Source of the DNA: Faeciplasma gallinarum
Lineage (GTDB): Bacteria > Bacillota > Clostridia > Oscillospirales > Ruminococcaceae
DNA: 64,000 bases
Assembly (NCBI GenBank): GCA_018711085.1
Contig: DVIR01000030.1
Location: forward strand, 62,001-126,000
Reading direction: 5' to 3'
Below are positions 58,857-64,000 of the stretch, in pieces; positions within the stretch are counted from its first letter, which is position 1; each line of letters starts with the position of its first letter. The notes below the pieces were generated by a model. It had not been told where the DNA came from. It worked only from the letters and a program-made list of their open reading frames with translations, and did not search any database. A program made the translations under genes and the position numbers.

Positions 58857-59696
58857 ATGCTTAATATGCGTTTCCCGGGCGGCGTTAAAAAGGCGCTGAC
58901 CCTAAGCTATGACGACGCCAATTACGACGATATGAAGCTTATGGATATGATGGACGAGTACGGAGTGAAGGGCACCTTCAACGTCAGCTCCGGAATATAC
59001 CGCGAAGAGGGTACGGAGCCGGAGGGCGGATGGCCGAGGCTGACCCTTTCGGAGGCTCAAAAGCACTATAAGGAGCACGGAGTTGAAATCGCCGTGCACG
59101 GCTTGGAGCACAGAAACTTTACCACGCTCACCGACGCCGAGCTGAACTACGAAATAGCTGCGGACCGCGCAAATCTCGAGATGCAGTACGGCATGGTGGT
59201 GCGGGGCGCTGCGTATCCGTACGGGGCATATGACGACCGCTCCGCCGCAGCTCTTCGGGCAAACGGAATAAAGTACTGCCGCACCGTAAACACCCGTGAT
59301 GACTTTGAGCTGCCGGAGGACTGGCTGCACCTGAGGGCGACCGCCCACCACAACGACCCCTATCTTGGCGCGCTTGCCGATAAGTTTTTGGAGCTTGACC
59401 CCGACACGCCCAAGCTGTTTTACCTTTGGGGACACACAGCCGAGTTCAGAAGAGACGGAAACTGGGATGTGATAGAGGGATTTTTAAAGCGCATGGGCGG
59501 CAGGCAGGACATATGGTATGCGACAAACATAGAAATATGCGAGTACCACATGGCGTATAAGGCGCTTGAGTACTCTGTAAGCCCGCAGTCGAGGATGGTC
59601 TATAACCCCTCCGCAAAGCAGATATGGCTCAGCGAGAACACGTGGAGCGGCGAAAAGCTCTACAGCGTCAAGCCCGGAGAAACGCTCAGTTACTGA
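58857..59696 (+). CDS. Polysaccharide deacetylase family (CE4) protein
   Basis: 279 residues. NodB-like domain: motif 1 is altered to TLSYDDANYDD (usual TFDDG), motif 2 is VHGLEHRNF (HxxxH-type), motif 3 is AAYPYGAYDDRS, and LWGHTAEF is motif 5-like. There is no signal peptide, so it is probably cytosolic. The last 50 residues (after ICEYHMAYKALE) form a small beta-rich tail. The substrate is unknown, likely an N- or O-acetylated oligosaccharide. GAGGAGGAAAAAACT precedes the ATG. Confidence 0.85.
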   Translation: MLNMRFPGGVKKALTLSYDDANYDDMKLMDMMDEYGVKGTFNVSSGIYREEGTEPEGGWPRLTLSEAQKHYKEHGVEIAVHGLEHRNFTTLTDAELNYEIAADRANLEMQYGMVVRGAAYPYGAYDDRSAAALRANGIKYCRTVNTRDDFELPEDWLHLRATAHHNDPYLGALADKFLELDPDTPKLFYLWGHTAEFRRDGNWDVIEGFLKRMGGRQDIWYATNIEICEYHMAYKALEYSVSPQSRMVYNPSAKQIWLSENTWSGEKLYSVKPGETLSY

Positions 59697-59725
59697 ACAC
59701 ACTACACGCTGACAGCAGCGATTAT

Positions 59726-59765
59726 AACCACGGTTTGCGGCAGTTTCGCAAGCCGTGGTTTTTTA
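59726..59765 (+). terminator. Terminator of the deacetylase gene
   Basis: AACCACGG...CCGTGGTT with inner TTGCG/CGCAA pairing, followed by TTTTTTA. Confidence 0.9.
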
Positions 59766-59794
59766 TGCGAGCATGCGGTATCACCATACAAACG

Positions 59795-59838
59795 AAAAGC
59801 CTCATTCCTAAAGGATAGCTCCTTGGGAACGAGGCTTT
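59795..59838 (-). terminator. Terminator of the tRNA-Met/tRNA-Glu unit
   Basis: On the minus strand AAAGCCTCGTTCC...GGAATGAGGCTTTT followed by CGTTTGT. Its 5' arm starts at the CCA end of tRNA-Glu. Confidence 0.75.
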
Positions 59839-59912
59839 GGTGACCCGTACGAGAATCGAACTCATGTTTCCGCCGTGAAAGGGCGGTGTCTTAGCCGCTT
59901 GACCAACGGGCC
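59838..59912 (-). tRNA. tRNA-Glu (anticodon TTC), CCA encoded
   Basis: 75 bases. Acceptor GGCCCGT pairs with ACGGGTC (one G-T), the anticodon arm is CCGCC-CTTTCAC-GGCGG, the T arm contains GAGTTCGATTCTC, and the CCA end is encoded. Confidence 0.95.
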
Positions 59913-59918
59913 GAGGTT

Positions 59919-59995
59919 TGGTGGCTGTAACTGGATTTGAACCGGTGACACTTCGGGTATGAACCGAATGCTCTAGCCAACTGAGCTATACAGCC
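59919..59995 (-). tRNA. tRNA-Met (anticodon CAT), CCA encoded
   Basis: 77 bases. Acceptor GGCTGTA/TACAGCC, D arm TAGCTCAGTTGGCTAGAGC, anticodon arm TTCGG-TTCATAC-CCGAA, T arm GGTTCAAATCC, CCA encoded. The fully paired first acceptor base pair indicates elongator rather than initiator tRNA. It is transcribed ahead of tRNA-Glu. Confidence 0.93.
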
Positions 59996-60046
59996 ACATC
60001 ATCTGCACACCTGCGTGTGCCTACAGGCGCGCTAAGCGACTTATTT

Positions 60047-60075
60047 ATTATAGATAATCGCAAGCCGTTTGTCAA
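60047..60075 (-). promoter_or_regulatory. Promoter of the tRNA-Met/tRNA-Glu unit
   Basis: On the minus strand TTGACA, 17 bases, TATAAT: consensus, about 50 bases upstream of tRNA-Met. The -35 hexamer overlaps the 3' end of the PH-domain gene. Confidence 0.88.
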
Positions 60076-61580
60076 GCTTTTTTTGAAAAAAGTTTTGAGA
60101 AGCTGTCTTTTGTGCTTTCGCGGTAAAACAAATCGAATTCGTCGCGGTCAAAAAAGCTGAGCGCACGGTCAAGCTTCAGCCCGTAAATGTGATGCCTCGT
60201 TTTGCTGTCCGAGGATGTGTATATTATCGCGGTGCAGTTTCCCGATATGTGCTGCATGGCGCTCTGCCTTAAAACAACCTTTGTAATCCTGTCCTTGGGC
60301 GCAATGACTGTGTGGAAGGTGTACCTCTTTGAATAGCGCATGATGATGTGCCCCTCGCTCATGCCTATGCCGGTCGTGAACACGGAAAGCGTCTTGACCA
60401 CAGCAAGCCACACAATCGGTATCTCCGCTATTATCATGGCGGTTTGCGCAACCGAGCTCCATGTCGGGAGCATGGCGTTTATCAGCGCATACGCGGCAAG
60501 CGGAATCACGCATAAAAGCGCAGGCCAAAAGTAAAACCCCATAAAGCTCCTCGGCGCAGGCTTCAGCTCTATGCGCGGAGAGGGATAATCGGGGAACACC
60601 TCCGATATCGCGCCGCTTATTTCTCGGGAGCTTGTTATAGGCATGACAACCGAAAGCTCCGAGCGTCCGGTAGATCCGTATCCCGAGCACTGGCAGTGAA
60701 GGCTTGATATGCGCAGCATCCTTGCAAGAAAGCTCTTCTTTAAGTCTATATAGTTGATTCTGTCCAGCTTGATTATGTGGCGGTTTCGGGACAAAAGCCC
60801 GCTTTTAAGATAAAGACTGTCGGAACACTTGGTCAGCACGTATCCCCAAAAATAAAACACGTTTGTAATAAATGATATAAGCCAGCTTCCCGCGATGATT
60901 ATTGATATACCCGCAGCTATCGGCGGAACAATCACCGACAGCCTGTCGGCAAATTCGCTCAGCGTGTCTAAAATTATTCTCGCCTCAACCTCTCGGTCAA
61001 ACACCTGCCACGTCTCGACTATAAACGCAAGCGCCACGATAACTCCCGAAAGGGTAGAGGAGGACAGTATAGAAAAGATCAATAATTTAAGGCGGTTTGT
61101 AGAGATGGAGTAGTTAAGGCTCTTTGCACGCGAGCCTTTTACCGAGGCGTAAAGCCTGTCCGCATCGGAACGCTTCATCACAAGCGTGATGTCCGCCTTG
61201 TCAAATATTCCTGCGTTAGTGCCGATGTATACCGTCGATGCACCCACCAGTCTGTATAAAAAGCCTTGCTTTATACTCAAAGTAGAGATTTCTTTATACC
61301 ATACGACGTCCTGAGCGGCGACAAAGATACCTCTGCGCACGATTATCTTTTCGTGGTCAAAAGTAAAGGTCACGCTCACAAGCCGCAGCCACGCAAACAC
61401 AAGTATCGCCGCAACTACTATAAGGTCAAACCATGTGCCCTTCAGCCACGTCTTAAATGCGTTTGCATCAAGACTCAACGAGTAAAGGCTTCTCACTATC
61501 GGTATGATAAGAAGCCAGAAATACCGTGTTGTATAGGACAGGAGCTTTATCGGGTGCTGTTGTGCTGTGCGTTCCGTCAC
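60072..61580 (-). CDS. YdbT-like membrane protein with multiple bacterial PH (bPH2) domains
   Basis: 502 residues from a GTG at 61580 (AGGGAGG seven bases upstream). Three bPH2-type units (about 70-150, 260-345, 410-490) alternate with pairs of membrane helices (15-65, 180-245, 350-400). The typical VRRGIF...YKEISTLSIKQGFLYRLVGAST and LDRINYIDLKKSFLARML segments are present. It pairs with the short YdbS-like protein upstream, as in Bacillus ydbST, a pair linked to protection against bacteriocin-like stress. The exact function here is unknown. Confidence 0.85.
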   Translation of the reverse strand: MTERTAQQHPIKLLSYTTRYFWLLIIPIVRSLYSLSLDANAFKTWLKGTWFDLIVVAAILVFAWLRLVSVTFTFDHEKIIVRRGIFVAAQDVVWYKEISTLSIKQGFLYRLVGASTVYIGTNAGIFDKADITLVMKRSDADRLYASVKGSRAKSLNYSISTNRLKLLIFSILSSSTLSGVIVALAFIVETWQVFDREVEARIILDTLSEFADRLSVIVPPIAAGISIIIAGSWLISFITNVFYFWGYVLTKCSDSLYLKSGLLSRNRHIIKLDRINYIDLKKSFLARMLRISSLHCQCSGYGSTGRSELSVVMPITSSREISGAISEVFPDYPSPRIELKPAPRSFMGFYFWPALLCVIPLAAYALINAMLPTWSSVAQTAMIIAEIPIVWLAVVKTLSVFTTGIGMSEGHIIMRYSKRYTFHTVIAPKDRITKVVLRQSAMQHISGNCTAIIYTSSDSKTRHHIYGLKLDRALSFFDRDEFDLFYRESTKDSFSKLFSKKA

Positions 61581-61594
61581 GAGTGCGCCTCCCT

Positions 61595-62035
61595 TCACCG
61601 CTCGGTAATTTTGAGGTGTATAAAGTTTGATATATCCTCACAATCGTCGCTCTTTAAAAAGGGCAGAACAAGCGTTCCTCCCAACCCGCGCACGAGTATA
61701 AAGTTAAAGCCCGAAAACCTGCTCAGCGGGAAGGAGATAGTAGTCACGTACTGTACTGCCGATATTTTCATGCACTCTCTGCGGTAGAAAAACAGTCCGG
61801 TGTGTATGCTTATTTCCGCGCCCGACACGTACATGACGGTGCGGCGAAAGTATGCGGGCAGCAGAATAAATCCGAACAGCACGGCGGTTATCCAGAATAA
61901 ACATATTAACGCTATCATAATATTTTCAAAGGAGACAAGGTAAATCCTCATGAGCACCGTAAGCGCAGCGGTGACAACTAAAAGCGCCAGGTTGATAATG
62001 ACAAGCGGCGCACCCTTTGGCTGATACTTTCTCAT
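61595..62035 (-). CDS. YdbS-like membrane protein with one bPH2 domain
   Basis: 146 residues: two membrane helices (about 12-65) and one bPH2 domain (about 70-140, ISIHTGLFFYRRECMKISAVQY). It ends 14 bases before the YdbT-like GTG start and surely forms an operon with it. AGGAGGGCAGT precedes the ATG. Its first 47 codons are duplicated directly upstream (62056-62199). Confidence 0.85.
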   Translation of the reverse strand: MRKYQPKGAPLVIINLALLVVTAALTVLMRIYLVSFENIMIALICLFWITAVLFGFILLPAYFRRTVMYVSGAEISIHTGLFFYRRECMKISAVQYVTTISFPLSRFSGFNFILVRGLGGTLVLPFLKSDDCEDISNFIHLKITER

Positions 62036-62055
62036 ACTGCCCTCCTAATGTTTAT

Positions 62056-62199
62056 TCAAAATAAACATGTTAAAGCTATCATAAGATTTTCAAAGGAGAC
62101 AAGGTAAATCCTCATGAGCACCGTAAGCGCAGCGGTGACAACTAAAAGCGCCAGGTCGATTATGACAAGCGGCGCACCCTTTGGCTGATACTTTCTCAT
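62056..62199 (-). pseudogene. Truncated tandem copy of the YdbS-like gene 5' end
   Basis: 47 residues, MRKYQPKGAPLVIIDLAL..., nearly identical to the start of the downstream gene with three amino-acid changes (N to D, I to L, I to T). It ends at a TGA where the full gene has TGG (CLFW). It keeps its own AGGAG site and could still be translated as a two-helix peptide, but looks like a by-product of a roughly 165-bp tandem duplication. Confidence 0.85.
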
Positions 62200-62288
62200 A
62201 CTGCTGCTCCTGAAATTCTTGCGGATATTTCTGCATGCAAAATACAAAAGACACAAACGGTGTACTTACAAAACGAAAGGGGATAAAA

Positions 62289-63728
62289 ATGCTCAGGGCG
62301 ATAAGCGATGCGGTGTGGGGCATGCCCACGGTCTTGCTGATAGTGCTTGCAGGGCTGTATTTCAGCCTTAAAACCGGATTTGTACAGCTAAGGGCGATGC
62401 CGGAGGCTTTGCGCTTTGCCCGACGCGAACTCAGGGGCGGCACAAGCGCATACCGCGCCATAGCGTCATCCCTTGCCGCAACGGTCGGCACGGGCAGCAT
62501 AACAGGCGTCGCCACCGCACTCACGCTTGGCGGGGCGGGGGCAGTGTTCTGGCTGTGGGTGTCGGCGTTTTTCGGCATGGCTGTGTCCTATGCCGAAGGC
62601 GTGCTCAGTATAAAATACAGTATACCCGACGGCAAAGGCAAAAAAGGCGGAATAATGTACGCTCTGTCCCTCGGTTTAAAAAAGCCCGCCGCGGCATGGA
62701 TTTACGCCGCGCTGACGGTTGCCGCGTCTTTCGGGATGGGAAGCATGGCGCAGGTCAACTCGGCGTCGAGCGCACTTGAGTCGGAGCTTTCCGTCCCGAC
62801 GTGGGCGACCGCTGCCGTGATTGCGGTTTTTGCCGGAGCATGCCTTTTTTCCGGCAAAGACCTCGGAGCAAAGTTTTGCAGCGTGTTCCTGCCGCTGATA
62901 TCCGTGGGATATGTCGCGGCGTCGGTCTGGCTCATATGCTCGAATATAGATGCGCTGCCCTCTGCCTTTGAGCAGATTTTCTGCGGCGCATTCGGCATCA
63001 GACAGTTTGCGGGCGGCACGGCGGGGTATGCGGTCAAAACCGCACTATCCACCGGCTTTAAGCGAGGTGTGTTTTCAAACGAGGCGGGGCTTGGAACCAC
63101 CGCAGCCATACACGCCGAATCGGGGTGCAAAACAGCCCGCGAACAGGGGCTGATGAACATGCTCGAAGTGGTGATAGATACGTTTGTAATATGCACCCTG
63201 ACTGCGCTCGGAATACTCTCGTCCGGAGCTGCCGGCTCGGGACTTGACGGCGCAGAGCTTGTGATAGCGGCGTTTAAAACCTGCTTTTACGACAGCTCGG
63301 GCATAGTTGTGGCGGTGATTATAGCGTCCTTTGCCGCCGCAACCGTCATAGGGTGGTCAAAAATAGGCTCCGCCGCATTTGATTATCTCGTGAGCGGATG
63401 CCGTATGAATGCACACAATGCCAATCATATCAATGCCAAGTATGGCAACGCCGAACAAGGCAACACCGAACATGACAAATCCCGCCCTAAAAAGACGCTT
63501 GCCGAGCATGCCATGTGCGCCGTTTACCCTTTGATGTTTTGCACGGCATGCTTTTTAGGCGGCGTGACAAGACTCGATACCGCCTGGCAGCTAAGCGACA
63601 TATTCAACGGGCTTATGGTTCTGCCCTGCATGCTCGCCCTTATCGGCCTGCGCAAGGAGATAATTTTTGCGGATCATGTGCCCGCACGCCGAAAGCGCCC
63701 CTCTCGGTCTAAAGTGTACCGGCTTTAA
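62289..63728 (+). CDS. Sodium:alanine symporter (AGCS) family amino acid carrier
   Basis: 479 residues from the ATG at 62289 (AAAGGGGATAAAA upstream). Family motifs: GTGSITGVATALTLGGAGAVFW, KRGVFSNEAGLGTTAAIHA and about ten membrane helices. It imports alanine or glycine with Na+. A hydrophilic loop near residues 375-405 is an Asn-rich low-complexity run (NAHNANHINAKYGNAEQ) encoded by short imperfect DNA repeats, not typical of the family. Confidence 0.9.
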   Translation: MLRAISDAVWGMPTVLLIVLAGLYFSLKTGFVQLRAMPEALRFARRELRGGTSAYRAIASSLAATVGTGSITGVATALTLGGAGAVFWLWVSAFFGMAVSYAEGVLSIKYSIPDGKGKKGGIMYALSLGLKKPAAAWIYAALTVAASFGMGSMAQVNSASSALESELSVPTWATAAVIAVFAGACLFSGKDLGAKFCSVFLPLISVGYVAASVWLICSNIDALPSAFEQIFCGAFGIRQFAGGTAGYAVKTALSTGFKRGVFSNEAGLGTTAAIHAESGCKTAREQGLMNMLEVVIDTFVICTLTALGILSSGAAGSGLDGAELVIAAFKTCFYDSSGIVVAVIIASFAAATVIGWSKIGSAAFDYLVSGCRMNAHNANHINAKYGNAEQGNTEHDKSRPKKTLAEHAMCAVYPLMFCTACFLGGVTRLDTAWQLSDIFNGLMVLPCMLALIGLRKEIIFADHVPARRKRPSRSKVYRL

Positions 63729-63827
63729 TACACAAGTCCCCAAAGCGTACGTCTTTAAGATGAGCCGCCTTTAAGCCGCGCCGTAAAGACAGCGCATCCA
63801 AACGGCTGCGCCGGCAGCCGAAAATTT

Positions 63828-64000
63828 TTACTTCTTTCCCGTGGAGCCGAAGCCGCCCTCGCCGCGCTCCGTATCGGGAAGCTCAGACGCCTCCACGGCC
63901 TGCGGGGAAATTACGGGCAATGTCACGAGCCGGGCAAAGCGTCGATTTGCCTCATGGCACACGTTTGCATCATGGCACATGTTTGCCTTACGGCAAACAG
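63828..64000 (-). CDS. dut: dUTP diphosphatase, C-terminal part (5' end outside window)
   Basis: Only the last 57 codons are visible. The end reads SELPDTERGEGGFGSTGKK, the motif 5 that closes over the active site in trimeric dUTPases. Upstream, RFARLVTLPVISPQAVEA fits the motif 4 region (usually GDRIAQLV). Just before it the sequence is unusual: three 18-base repeats encode KANMCH-DANVCH-EANRRF. dUTPase keeps uracil out of DNA. Confidence 0.85.
   Translation of the reverse strand, partial: VCRKANMCHDANVCHEANRRFARLVTLPVISPQAVEASELPDTERGEGGFGSTGKK
63944..63997 (-). repeat. In-frame 18-bp tandem repeats inside dut
   Basis: Units gatttgcctcatggcaca (63944), cgtttgcatcatggcaca (63962) and tgtttgccttacggcaaa (63980). 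They encode six-residue units ending CH-(D/E)-A-N in the minus-strand frame and may continue beyond the window. Confidence 0.8.

Overview
The window looks like the replication-origin region of a Bacillota chromosome, most likely an uncultured or poorly known member of class Clostridia with moderate G+C. The strongest evidence is gene order. Leftward from a putative origin at about 34.8-35.6 kb run dnaN, rlbA, recF, remB, gyrB, a YcxB-like gene and gyrA. To its right are dnaA (also read leftward) and then rpmH, rnpA, yidD, yidC, jag, mnmE, mnmG, rsmG, noc, soj, spo0J and serS. remB, rlbA, and noc between rsmG and soj are Bacillota hallmarks. No species can be named from sequence alone.

Layout. 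0-12 kb (mostly minus strand): a Crp/Fnr regulator cut by the window edge; a CorB/CNNM-type protein flanked by GC-rich non-genic DNA; a Na/Pi cotransporter; a DUF368 (PopT-type) lipid-carrier transporter; a K+ uptake operon made of a KdpDE-like two-component pair followed by ktrB and ktrA; a MATE exporter and a cytidylate-kinase-like protein. 12-19 kb (plus strand): tRNA-Pro followed by tandem terminator repeats, a zinc-ribbon membrane protein, then rpmG-secE-nusG-rplK-rplA and rplJ-rplL with an L10 leader. rpoB/rpoC do not follow rplL. 19-26 kb: degV (frameshifted), a nucleotidyltransferase, gtrA, a heterodimeric ABC exporter and a PH-like orphan. 26-49 kb: origin, gyrase, ribosomal/secretion/tRNA-modification genes and partition genes with parS sites. 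49-64 kb: a GH10 xylanase without a signal peptide, guaB, birA, glyS, serC-serA, tatD, a polysaccharide deacetylase, two tRNAs, a YdbS/YdbT-like pair of PH-domain membrane proteins, a Na+/alanine symporter and the 3' end of dut.

Two signals stand out. (1) At several genes (serA, rplA, degV and, as an exact copy, glyS) the last codons plus stop recur downstream, and in the first three every base difference is synonymous. This suggests gene-end duplicates that recombine with, or derive from, functional alleles. (2) The dnaA-dnaN spacer and the soj upstream region carry TTCGACA motifs in 10-bp steps, and the spacer also has TTWTCRACA boxes: DnaA boxes with a purine at position 6. DnaA itself has Asn in place of the usual Asp in its DNA-recognition signature, which suggests a shifted DnaA-box code. 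The region is also rich in short tandem duplications (16, 18, 20, 25, 89, 123, about 165-175 and about 190 bp).

The coordinate sets and motif readings were made by eye. Promoters and terminators are predictions from consensus and hairpin/T-run patterns only.
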